DNA from: Closterium sp. Naga37s-1
Lineage: Eukaryota; Streptophyta; Zygnematophyceae; Desmidiales; Closteriaceae
DNA length: 64,000 nt
Direction: 5' to 3'
Assembly (NCBI GenBank): GCA_947471745.1
Contig: CANJKZ010000783.1
Coordinates: forward strand, 1,252,501-1,316,500
This document shows positions 49,901 through 61,900 of the stretch, piece by piece. The position numbers and the translations under genes are program-made. Position 1 is the stretch's first letter. Each line of letters starts with the position of its first letter. Under the pieces are notes generated by a model that saw nothing but the letters and a program-made list of their open reading frames with translations, did not search any database and was not told the DNA's origin.

Positions 49901-52900
49901 AGGTCCTGGGTTGTTGGAGAGCGTACTCGTGAAGGGACGGGCTGGCATTCCTTGAATGGTTGAGGCAGTGTGTGAGAGATGGAGGCCAACTGGTATCAGA
50001 ATCCCTGTGAGGCATGAGGGTGGGTAAGGAGGCGGGATCAGCACCCACCCAGGCTACTGCCGCCCGGCCTATCAGCACCCACCCGAGCTACTGCCGCCCG
50101 GCCTATCAGCACCCACCCGGGCTACTGCCGCCCGGCCTATCAGCACCCACCCGGGCTACTGCCGCCCGGCCTATCAGCACCCACCCGGGCTACTGCCGCC
50201 CGGCCTATCAGCACCCACCCGGGCTACTGCAAGTTTTGTGCGTGGGATCAGAATCCCTGTGAGGCATGAGGGTGGGTGCTGTTAGGCCGGGCGGCGCTCT
50301 TTGCGCAGCGGTGGCTGGTGCGAAACCAATACATGGTGGGTTGGTTACTGCGATGCCCACTCGTTTCCTCCCCGCGGCCTCTGCAAATTCCCCAGGCTAC
50401 TGCCGTGCAGCCTGTGGGCGGCGCTCTTTACGCAGCTGCGTGTAATGAGTCGACTCAAAAATCGACTCATTACTGCAGTGCAGCCTGTGGGCGGCGCTCT
50501 TTACGCAGCGGTGGCTGCGCGCAACGCAACCAGTATGTACCCACCCTCCCACCCACCCTCCCACTTCCCACTGGGAAGTGCATGGGGGGAAACTGCCATG
50601 CTCCTCCCAAGCAACGCACTTCCCTTCTCCCACTTCCTCCCAGGGTATTGCAAACTGTGGGCGTCGGATCAGAACCCATGCGAGGCGAGGGGCTGGGTGT
50701 TGTTAGGCGGGGCAGCACACTTTGCACAGCGGTGGCTGGTGCGCAACCAGTGTGTGGTGGGGGGTTTACTTCTGAAGGGGGTACTGCCAGGCCCCTCTAC
50801 CAACCCACCCATTTCCTCCGTGCCGCCTCCTCATCCCCCCAGGCTACTGCAAGCTGTGGGCCTCGCATCAGAACCTCTGCGAAGCACACGGATGGGTGTT
50901 GCTCGGAAGAGCAGCACACTTTGCACAGCGGTGGCTGGTGGGGGGGTACTTCTGAACCCTTCACACCCATTTCCTCCCGCTGTTCCCTGGTTCCCCAGGC
51001 TATTGCGAGCTGTGGGCATCGGACCAAAACCCATGCGAGGCAAGAGGGTGGGTACTCCTCGGAGCAGCAAACTTTGCGCAGCGGTGGCTGGTGCGCAACC
51101 AGTACGTGGTGGGGAGGTACTGCCTTGCCCCTCTCACGCAACCCACTTCCCTTTTCCCACTTCCTCCCAGGTTACTGCAAGCTGTGGGCGTCGGATCAGA
51201 ATCCATGTGAAGCCAGAGGGTGGGTCCTGCTGGGGCGAGCAGCACACTTTGCGCAGCGGTGGCTGGTGCGCAACCAGTACGTGGTGGGGGGGTACTGCCG
51301 TGTGGTGGAGACTCTGGAGGAGAAGCGGAGGAAGAGGAATGCTCCCCCGCCGCCCCCGCCACCACCGGAGGAGGAGGAGGAGTTGAAGAGGATGGCAGAG
51401 GAAGATGGTGCCTGTGAGTTTGCTTGCTTGCTTGTGTGCTTGTGTGCACCCTATCTCCTGCTTGCTTTGCTTTGCTTTGCCATGAAACCACCCGCTACCA
51501 CCGCCACCACCGGAGGAGGAGGAGGAATTGAAGAGGATGGCTGAGGAAGATGGCGCCTGTGAGTTTGCTTGCGTGCTTGTGTGCACCCTGATGCCTGCTT
51601 GCTTGCAGTAAGAAATCAAACCAATAGGAATGCCCCTTACTAGGCGCAACATAAGATCCCCCCCCCTGCCACCATTCGAGGAGGAGGAGGAGGAGGAGGA
51701 GGAAGAGGAGGAGGACACCCTGCCCCTGCCCCTTCCCCTTCCCCTTCCCCTGCCCCATCCCCTTCCCCTTCCCCTTCCCCTTCCCCTTCCCCTTCCCCTT
51801 CCCCTTCCCCTTCCCCTTCCCCATCCCCTTCCCCTTCCCCTTCCCCTTCCCCTTCCCCTTCCCCTTCCCCTTCCCCTTCCCCTTCCCCTTCCCCTTCCCC
51901 ATCCCCTTCCCCTTCCCCTTCCCCTTCCCCTTCCCCTTCCCCTTCCCCTTCCCCTTCCCCATCTGTCACCGCATATGCAAGGAATGCATATGCAATAACA
52001 GTAGCGTGCGGTGCTGAGAAGTAGTATTAGAATAGTTAGGAATATAGTGAAGTAGATGAATAGGAAGTAGTGTAGCTTTGCAGCCAGTAGCGCAGTGCCG
52101 GTTGCTAAGGGGTGTAGAAAGGGGGGGGAATATGTAAGAGCGGGTTGGGATAGCGGGGGAAAGCACCGAAGGGCGAAATGGGGATTTCAACGAATCCCAA
52201 CCTCGAGCCGCACATTGGAAATGTGCAAACCGAGGTTGGGTAAGTTCACCCACGCCAACTCACTCGATGCCTATTGTGTGGTATTCTCTCAGACTAGTGG
52301 ATAGTTGTCATACTAGCCTCAACACGCAGCGACACAGCACTAAGGGGGAACCTGTGGGGTGAGGGAGCAATCCCGTTCATACCACACAATAGGCATCGAG
52401 TGAGTTGGTTATGGACAAGTACGAGCTTCGTTGGGGCCGGGTGTTTAGTCGCCGCGAAGAGGAACGGGCGCGGCGTGAGCCGTCACGTGAGCGCGGGCGA
52501 TCTTTAGAGCGCTCGCCGCGCAGGCCGGCATTCCGCGCAGATCGAGTGCCGGTCGCTAGGGACCAGCGGGCGGAAGGGAGGCCGAGAGTAGGACCGTACG
52601 CCGCTAGCGCGGACGGAGACGCGGGGCAGAGAGAGAGGGATCGCGGAGATAGCGGGCATGGAAGCGACGACCGCCGCGCCGTGGGAGAATTTCGCTCGCC
52701 GGACGGACGCGGGCGCCGCCGCGATGAGAGGGGCCGCTGGCGTGGCGTCGAGAGGTTCGACGCTGACCGAGCGGGGGAAGCCGCCCATGAGGAAGAATCA
52801 TGGGAGACTTCTAGCGAGGAGGAGGCGGAAGAGGCCGGCGCACATCTGGAGCGAGCGGCCGAAGACGCTGGCGGAGGGGATGACGAGGAGGAGCCCGTGA

Positions 52901-55900
52901 CTGGGATCGGAAACGCCGAGCCTGGAGCGGCAGAGGTCGCCGGGAGTGCAAGCCAAGTGGGAGGATCGCAATCGGGACGGCGGGAATTGCGCGAGCGGGA
53001 CGCCAGCCGTCAGGAGGAACAGAGCGCGGAGGGGCGGCGTCGACAGGAGCGGCGGGACTGGGGCGTGCGCGCCGGCGCTAGCAGGACGCAAGGAGAACGC
53101 AGCAGAAGCGACGTGGGCGGGCTGCGCGCAGCAAGGGAAGAACCGCGGCGGGGGGAACGGCAGCCTGTCAATCCTCGCGCACTCGACGGGCGGCGGGCGC
53201 AGGAAGGCGGGGTCGGAGACGGCGCACTATCGCCAGGCAGGCAGGTGATGCGCTGGGAAGGCGAAGAGGACGAGCCACGCGCATTCAGTCACTACTGGCG
53301 GCGGGGAGAGGGACACGAGGAAGGGCCCAGTTCGGCGGAAAGGCGCGGCCAGCGGCAAGAGGAGCGAAGCGGGGTGGCATGGACAGCCGGCCCGCAGGAG
53401 CAATGGGAGAGGACGGGCGGGGAATTTCGCTCGCCGCTCGGCAGGCGGCAGCGGGGAAGGGAAAATGGCGGGGACGGGCGCGTGCCCGTGGATCGGCGAC
53501 GGCAGGAGAGGGGCGCAGCTTGGTCACCGTCGCCAGAGAGGTGGCGGCAGCGGGAGACAAGCGCGGCAGGATGGGGGGGTGCACGAGTCTCGCCGGCACG
53601 AATGCGAGGACGCGCGGATGAGGAGAGGGGCAGAAGGGAAGTTCACGGGGACGCGGGCTGGAGTCGGCGAGAGAGCAGAGCGGGTGGAGGAAGCTTGGCA
53701 CATGGCGCGGAGCGGGCCCGAGAGGCCAGGGAAGGGCTGGAGAGGGCTAAGGAACGGGGGAAGGAGGGAGAGCGGCTGGGAAGGGGCAGGGAATCATGGG
53801 GAGATGGGCGGGGAGGTACGGCCAGCGCGACGCGGGTGGAGGTACCCGCCAGGTTCTCAGGAGACCAACGGACAGGGCCTGCCCTCAAAAATTACTTGAT
53901 GCAGGTGGGGAATGTGAAATACCGGTGTGACCGGCAAGGCATGGACCCGATAGACTTCTTTTTTAGCCTACCGAACACACTGGAGGGAGAGGCGGAGACC
54001 CTGTACCGCATGAGGATGGACGAGCTGCTGTGGAGGGCGGGGAGGTACGGGGAGGATCCGACTGAGGCATTTCTGGAGAGACTGCAGCGTCAGTTCCCGG
54101 GGCACACGGCGGAGCGCATAAAGGAGTTTCAGGAGTTCAGAAGAGGGCGGACAGAATCCCTACTGACCTACTACAACCGACTGATCAATCTAGTGGAGGA
54201 TGTGAAGTGTTCGGACAGCAGCCTCCTCATCAGCAAGTTTCTTGGAGGGCTGGACGAGGCGCTGGGGGGAGGACTGAGAATGAGGGTGTATGAGTTGGGG
54301 GCAGAGGCGGCGCTGGAAGAGGTGTTTGACCTGGCAGAGAGGGTAGAGCTAGCACAAAGGAAGTATTAGGCCTACCTGCCAAGGCCGGTGGAGAGGAGCC
54401 GCAGACCAACGTGGGCGGCAGCAATGATACCGGAAGAACGGGGGAGGGTGGACCCGCATAGAGAAGAGAGAGCCGACACGCGGGCTTGCTACCGATGCGG
54501 ACAGCTGGGGCACCTCCGCCGAGAGTGCAAGAACTGTGATGGCTGCGGGAAGCCTGGGCACAGGAAGCGAGAGTGTCCTGAGGCAGCAAGGTGTGAAGTC
54601 TGCGGGAAAAAGGGGCACGAGGCCAAGGAGTGCTACCAGCGGGAGGGAGGGGCAAGGAGGAAGCCGGAAGAGCTGCAGCGACAGATCAGCAGGCTGCAAT
54701 CTCAACTGCAGGCCACGGGGCCAGGGTGGGGAGCGGAGGCAGGGATGTATGCCAGGGACGAGGAGGGAGAAGGGGTGGAGCTGGACGTGCAGTGTGCCCT
54801 CATGGCATGGAGAGGCAGGGAAGAGATGGGGCTGCGCAGCGGGGGGAAGGATGGCAGGCAGGAGCATGGCAGGAAGCCACGTGAGCAGGGGTCCAAGCCG
54901 GACGCGCCAGCGGCAGAGAAACTCCCAGCCCGCCACCCGCAGGAGAGGCTCGCGTGCCAGACCTCAGTGTTGCTTATGGAGGCAGGAGCAGTGGAAGTGG
55001 AGGGGAGGAAGGTAAAGACAGCAATCATTGACACTGGAGCACAGAGCGTGATGTTGGGTAGGGGGATGGCCGAACGGTTGGGGCTGATGGCACCGGAGAG
55101 GCACGTGGCGAAGGGGATGCTGGTCATGACGGCAGAGGGAGGGGAACCAAAGTGGATGCCGTGCACACGGACCCCCATAGAGTTGACCCTGCTGCCAGGA
55201 GGAGAGCATGAAACGAGGATCAGGATGAAGTGTGGGATCTCGGAGTCTGAGGACTTTGATCTGCTGGTGGGGACTGAACTGGTGTTCGCTGTAGGCATGA
55301 GCATATGTACCTGGACAGAGAAGGTAGAGTTCAGGACGAGGTACTGGAAGAAGGAGGGACCATTGGGGCAGCTGCCAGTGCAGTTTGTGAAGGTAGAACC
55401 GAAGCGGGCCTATCAAGTCGGGGCAGGAGGGGCACAGAAGGGGCAGGGAGGGACAACAGAGGCCAGGGGGGGGCCCAGGATGAAGCCGATGGACAGGCCA
55501 GGGCAACAGAGCGACTGGCAGCAGCCCATTCGGCTGGTGGAGTTGTTTGGGGGAATTGGGGCAGGGCTGGCAGCAGCGGTGAGAAGTGGGATTGCAGTGC
55601 AGCAGTGGGTCTATGTGGAGCAGGCACCACAGGTGCGAAGGATGGCTGAACATCATGCGCGGCAGCTGAGAAGGGAGTTCCCGGACCTCCTGAGTGAACG
55701 AGTGATTCAGGATGCCATGAGCGGTACCGTACACGACGTGAGTCAGATCACAGAGGAGTAGGTGGCCAGCTGGGGGCAGGTGGACCTGCTGGTGGCGGGA
55801 TGGGAGTGTCAGGGAGTGTCATGGGCCGGAGGGGGAAAAGGGGGAGAGGACCCGAGGACGCAGCTGATGGACAACCTGTTCAATATCTTGGAGTGCCTGC

Positions 55901-58900
55901 AGGAAAGGCAGGGCAGAGTAGCGTTCTTGTTTGAGAATTTGGACTTAGATGGGGACTGCAGAGAGCCGATTCGGCTGGTGAGGGAGAAGATAGGCAGGCA
56001 CTTGGGTAAGGGGATGAGCTGTGATGCAGCCAGAGCGGGATCGTACGCACACCGCCTCAGGATGTACTGGCAGAACGTGGTTCCAGTGATGGACCTGCAG
56101 GAGGAAGCAGAGGGGATGAGGAGGGCAACAGGGAGAAGGGTAGTCGACATCCTAGAGCCAGGACGGACTCCCGCGCCAGTCTGCCAAAGGAGTTACAGCA
56201 GGCATTACCCGTGTAACCAGGTGGGGCAAGAGAGGAGTGCGCTGCCCACCTTGGTCGCGTATGCAGGGGCAGCAGGCTACAGGTGGGAAGGGGGGAAGCC
56301 GGGGCCTGGGCTGGTATATGACCACAAAAGGGGACGATGGGAGGAACCAACGGCATTGGAGCGGGAGCTGGCTATGGGGTATGGAGAGAACGTGACAGCA
56401 GCACCAGGGGTGAGTGAGGAAGACAGGAGAAGGGCACTGGGGAATGCCATGGACGGCTATATGATGAGGTGGCTGTTGCAAAGGATATGGCGAGAGATGG
56501 TCCTAGGCTGGGGGCAAGAAGCGGAGGAGGTGGCGGCAGCAGCAGCCCCACAAGGAGCGTGGAGCTGCAAGGCAGAGGAAGAAGAGAAGTGGACAGTGGG
56601 GGAAGCGATGAGCAAAGAGGGAAAGGGGGCCATGCTGGAGCTGCTAGCCAAGCACAGGAAGTGCTTTGCCTTCACACTACAGGAACTGGGAAGGTGCAAG
56701 GTGAAGGAGATGGAGCTGAAACTGAGCAGCACGGAGCCAGTGTTTCAGCGGCGTAGGAAGATGCCGCACGGAGACGAGGAGATATGCAAAGAGAAGATTA
56801 AGGAGCTGCTAGCGGCCGGGCTGATTAGGCGCTCCGAGTCAGAATATGCCACGCCAACGGTGGTGGCAGCGAGGAAGGACTTGACAGGGGAGATTCTGAG
56901 CAGGAGGATGTGCGGAGATTACAGAGCGCTCAACAAGATTACGGTGGCGGACAGATACCCAATGCCGATGGCGGAGGAGATATTTGACAAGTTGGCGGAG
57001 GGGGTGTTCTTCACGACGCTGGACCTGCGGCAGGGGTTCAACCAGATAAAAATCAGGGAGGAGGACATCAAGAAGACGGCCTTCCATGGGCCGGACGGGC
57101 TGTATGAGTGGCTTTATATGCCATTCGGGCTGAGGAACGCATCAACAGTGTTCCAGAGGGTCATGGACGCAGTGCTGAGGGACGTGGAGTGTGCAGCGTG
57201 CTACATAGACGATGTAGTGATCTTCAGCACCTCCGAGCAGCAGCACCTGCGGGACGTGGAGAAGACCCTGGCGGCAATAGAAGCAGCAGGACTTACGTGT
57301 CATCCGAAGAAGTGTAGGTGGGGCGAGCAGACCGTTCAGTACCTGGGCTATGAGATAAAAGGGGGGCAGATCGGGATACAACAAGCGAAGGTGGAGGTGC
57401 TGGATAGGCTGCGAGAGCCAAAGGACAAGACAGGGCTGAGAGCGGTGCTGGGATTCCTGAGCTACTACCGGCGGTTCGTACCCAACTTCAGCAGGCGAGC
57501 AGCAGTGCTCAACGGGCTGTTAAGAGAGGACAAGACATGGGAGTGGGGGGAAGCGCAGAGGGGGGCACTGCAGGACCTGATGGCAGCGATGAAGACAGCA
57601 ACCGTCCTGCAGCTGCCCGCGGCAGACCAGCCCTTCACCCTCTACACAGACTGGAGCAGCCAAGGGATGGGCGGGATACTCTGCCAGGAGGTGGAAGGAG
57701 ATGAGAAGGTGGTGGCCTATGCGAGCAGGAGCTGCAACTCAGCGGAGGCACAGTATAGCTCATACACAGGGGAGGGACTGGCGGCAGTATGGGCCGTGGG
57801 GCACTTCAGGGTCTATCTGCAGGGGCGGGAGTTCACCTTAGTGACGGACCACCAGCCTTTGACCTGGCTGATGACCACACCAGGGCTAACAGGCAGGAAT
57901 GCACGGTGGGCGATGAAGCTGCAGGAGTACGACTTCAAAATCAAGCACCGGCCGGGAAAGACACTGCAGCATGTGGACGGCCTCTCCCGTAACCCCCCAC
58001 CACTAGAGCCCACAGGGACTCTAGCACTGCTGGCCAGACAGGTGGAGCTGAGCGGGGCAACAGGGGGCAAGGGGCCGGCAGACATCTGGGAGGATGAGCA
58101 GGCCGTGAGATGGGTGAAGGGGGAGACAGGGGCCGACGAGGAGATGAGCGAAAGGGTGAGAGCAAGGGGGCACCACTACAGGTGGTACCAGCAGCAGTTG
58201 CAGATACAGACTGAGGACGGGTGGAAGCTGGTGCCAGCACCAGGCGACAGAGAGGCAGTGATCAGGGAGGTGCACTCAAAGTTGGGACACTTCGGGCATG
58301 AGAGGACAGTGCAGCTGCTGAAGACAGGCTGGTGGTGGGAAGGAATGCGCCGGCAGGTGCAGAAGTGGGTAGAGGGATGCGAGGCATGCCAAAGGAGCCG
58401 GGCAAACCTCACCCAAGCCAAGGCCGAGCTGCAGTCCTTGCCCATTCGCGGGTTAGGCTTTAGATGGTCCTTGGACCTGGCGGGGGAACTGCCGCTGAGT
58501 CGGGGGGGAAAGAGGTACATAGTGCTCATGGTGGAGCACGTGAGCAAGTGGCTGGAGGTGAGGGCTATCCCCAGCAAGAGCTCAAGGCATGTAGCTGCAG
58601 CATTCAAGGAACAGGTGGTGTGCAGATTTGGGGCGTGTGCAGAGGTGCTCACTGACCAAGGAACAGAGTTTCAAGGGGAGTTCAAGGAGCTGTTAGAGGA
58701 AGTAGGAATCACTCACCGACGCACCTCTCGGTATCACCCACAGAGCGATGGGCTGACCGAGCGCCTAGTGCAGACATTGAAGCGAGGGCTGCGGGCATAT
58801 GGGGAGAAGAGGAAGCGGGAATGGGACAATGAGCTGCACTGGATCGCGGCAGGATATAGGTTTGGGAAGCAGGCAGCCCTGAGAGATCATTCACCCTATA

Positions 58901-61900
58901 GTCTCCTGTACGGTTGTGAGCCGGTGCTGTAGGGGCACCACGGGTCCTCACGGACACAGTGACAGCAGGTACCATAGACAACTGGGTGGCCTTGTCAGAG
59001 GCAAGGGCAAGGTACCTCCGAGTGATAATGCCAGCCGCACTGGAAAACCTGCACACGGCGCAGCTGAGGGACGCCAGGCGCTATGAGCAACGCCAGCGGC
59101 AAGGGATGGGAAGGAAGGAGAAGAAGGGAGCCGGTGAGGGACAGGAGGTGTACCTGAAACGGGCAAAACAGGACACGCTGGACGTCGGGGTGGGGACAGA
59201 GAGGTGGAGGGTGAGGGAAGTTCGGCCCTCAGGGATTCTCGTGCTGGAGAACGAGAAGGGGGCACAGCTGAAGGAGCACCAGACCAACACGGCCCTGGTA
59301 AGGGGGAGCAAGCCTCAGCCAGCGGGTCCTGTGACACGAGCTCAAGCCACTCGAGCACGGGCACAGGAGGGGGCAGTGGGTGACTGAGGAAGGGCAGCAC
59401 CGAGCAAGGAGGGGTAAGGGGAACAACGGGAAGAAGAGCAGGGGCTGGTGGAGGTCACATACTCCGACAGCTGTCACCGCATATGCAAGGAATGCATATG
59501 CAATAACAGTAGCGTGCGGTGCTGAGAAGTAGTATTAGAATAGTTAGGAATATAGTGAAGTAGATGAATAGGAAGTAGTGTAGCTTTGCAGCCAGTAGCG
59601 CAGTGCCGGTTGCTAAGGGGTGTAGAAAGGGGGGGGAATATGTAAGAGCGGGTTGGGATAGCGGGGGAAAGCACCGAAGGGCGAAATGGGGATTTCAACG
59701 AATCCCAACCTCGAGCCGCACATTGGAAATGTGCAAACCGAGGTTGGGTAAGTTCACCCACGCCAACTCACTCGATGCCTATTGTGTGGTATTCTCTCAG
59801 ACTAGTGGATAGTTGTCATACTAGCCTCAACACGCAGCGACACAGCACTAAGGGGGAACCTGTGGGGTGAGGGAGCAATCCCGTTCACGTGGGTGACTGA
59901 GGAAGGGCAGCACCGAGCAAGGAGGGGTAAGGGGAACAACGGGAAGAAGAGCAGGGGCTGGTGGAGGTCACATACTCCGACAGCTGTCACCGCATATGCA
60001 AGGAATGCATATGCAATAACAGTAGCGTGCGGTGCTGAGAAGTAGTATTAGAATAGTTAGGAATATAGTGAAGTAGATGAATAGGAAGTAGTGTAGCTTT
60101 GCAGCCAGTAGCGCAGTGCCGGTTGCTAAGGGGTGTAGAAAGGGGGGGGAATATGTAAGAGCGGGTTGGGATAGCGGGGGAAAGCACCGAAGGGCGAAAT
60201 GGGGATTTCAACGAATCCCAACCTCGAGCCGCACATTGGAAATGTGCAAACCGAGGTTGGGTAAGTTCACCCACGCCAACTCACTCGATGCCTATTGTGT
60301 GGTATTCTCTCAGACTAGTGGATAGTTGTCATACTAGCCTCAACACGCAGCGACACAGCACTAAGGGGGAACCTGTGGGGTGAGGGAGCAATCCCGTTCA
60401 CGTGGGTGACTGAGGAAGGGCAGCACCGAGCAAGGAGGGGTAAGGGGAACAACGGGAAGAAGAGCAGGGGCTGGTGGAGGTCACATACTCCGACAGCTGT
60501 CACCGCATATGCAAGGAATGCATATGCAATAACAGTAGCGTGCGGTGCTGAGAAGTAGTATTAGAATAGTTAGGAATATAGTGAAGTAGATGAATAGGAA
60601 GTAGTGTAGCTTTGCAGCCAGTAGCGCAGTGCCGGTTGCTAAGGGGTGTAGAAAGGGGGGGGAATATGTAAGAGCGGGTTGGGATAGCGGGGGAAAGCAC
60701 CGAAGGGCGAAATGGGGATTTCAACGAATCCCAACCTCGAGCCGCACATTGGAAATGTGCAAACCGAGGTTGGGTAAGTTCACCCACGCCAACTCACTCG
60801 ATGCCTATTGTGTGGTATTCTCTCAGACTAGTGGATAGTTGTCATACTAGCCTCAACACGCAGCGACACAGCACTAAGGGGGAACCTGTGGGGTGAGGGA
60901 GCAATCCCGTTCACGTGGGTGACTGAGGAAGGGCAGCACCGAGCAAGGAGGGGTAAGGGGAACAACGGGAAGAAGAGCAGGGGCTGGTGGAGGTCACATA
61001 CTCCGACACATCCCCTTCCCCATCCCCTTCCCCTTCCCCTTCCCCTTCCCCTTCCCCTTCCCCTTCCCCTTCCCCTTCCCCTTCCCCTTCCCCTTCCCCT
61101 TCCCCTTCCCCTTCCCGTTCCCCTTCCCCTTCCCCTTCCCCTTCCCCTTTCCGGCTCCTCTTTCCCTTCCTTCTCCTCGCTCCCACTCACTCCCTTGCAG
61201 TGCAAACCAACGAGTGTCCCAAGCTAACGTGTAACACGGTAACGCGTGGCTACATGTTTGACCACGAGGGCAGTCAACAGCTTCACGCATTTGGGACTCT
61301 GTTCCTGCCTTCACTCACACTCATCGAGTTGACTCTCCACCCCTCTGCCCTCCCTTTTTCTCTCTCCCAGTGCAAACCAACGAGTGTCCCAAGCTCACGT
61401 GCAACACGGTGACGCGTGGGTACATGTTTGACCACGAGGGCAAGGGCCACTTCAACTTCACCTACACGGGCATCGGCCCTGCCCGCCCGCACACATGCTA
61501 CCTGCTGTGCCGGAGAACCCCCGGGTGTGCCTTCTGGATGTACAACATGCGGTCCAAGCGAGGTGCGTGAAAAAATGCGGTCGAAGCGAGGTGGTGCGTG
61601 GGGCGAAATCCCAGTCTGAAATGTGTGCTTGCTTGCTTGCTTGCTTGCTTGGGTGTTTGTCCACGAGAGCAAGGGCCAATTCAATTTCACCTGCCTGCTG
61701 TGCCGGAGAACCCCCAGGTGGGCCTTCTGGATGTACAACATGCGATCCAAACAAGGTGCGTGGGGCAAATTCGATGGGCTTTCAGTGTTCGCTTGCTTGC
61801 TTGCTTGTCTGCTGCGGTCCAAACCAGGTTTGATGCTGCAGCCTGTGCGTTTGTTTTTGAGACGTCTCAAAAACAAGGCCTTCAGTTTTTAGAATTCTCA

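Larger units (their letters stand above)
51964..52379 (+). repeat. 5' LTR, 416 bp
   Basis: Begins TGTCACC and ends CCGTTCA (TG..CA). Contains a two-part hairpin at 52196-52240 and the segment 52255-52283 that is complementary to the primer-binding site. Confidence 0.95.
51964..61008 (+). mobile_element. Ty3/gypsy LTR retrotransposon encoding a cytosine methyltransferase
   Basis: Order: 5' LTR (51964-52379), self-complementary primer-binding site, gag, three CCHC knuckles, protease, DNMT3-like methyltransferase, reverse transcriptase, RNase H, integrase, 3' LTR, then two more spacer-plus-LTR units and a third spacer. Protease-RT-RNaseH-integrase order is that of Ty3/gypsy. CATC flanks the whole insertion at 51960-51963 and 61009-61012. 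All four LTRs look identical, which implies a recent insertion. The right end stops 2 bases before a fourth 3' LTR would begin; CA at both breakpoints suggests that LTR was deleted. It has the same orientation as the host PAN-module gene, in its intron 4. Confidence 0.95.

Noticed and set aside
51495-51998. Gly-Lys, Gly-Glu and Pro-Leu repeat frames near the retrotransposon
   Set aside because: They are translations of the CCCCTT hexamer array.
52380-52408. tRNA-primed primer-binding site
   Set aside because: There is no TGG at the LTR edge and no recognisable tRNA 3' complement, whereas the match to the LTR is perfect.
52411-59387. UAG reassigned as a sense codon in this organism
   Set aside because: The PAN-module host gene ends in TAG directly after its Gln run, and conserved host exons contain no in-frame TAG, so UAG is a normal stop here.
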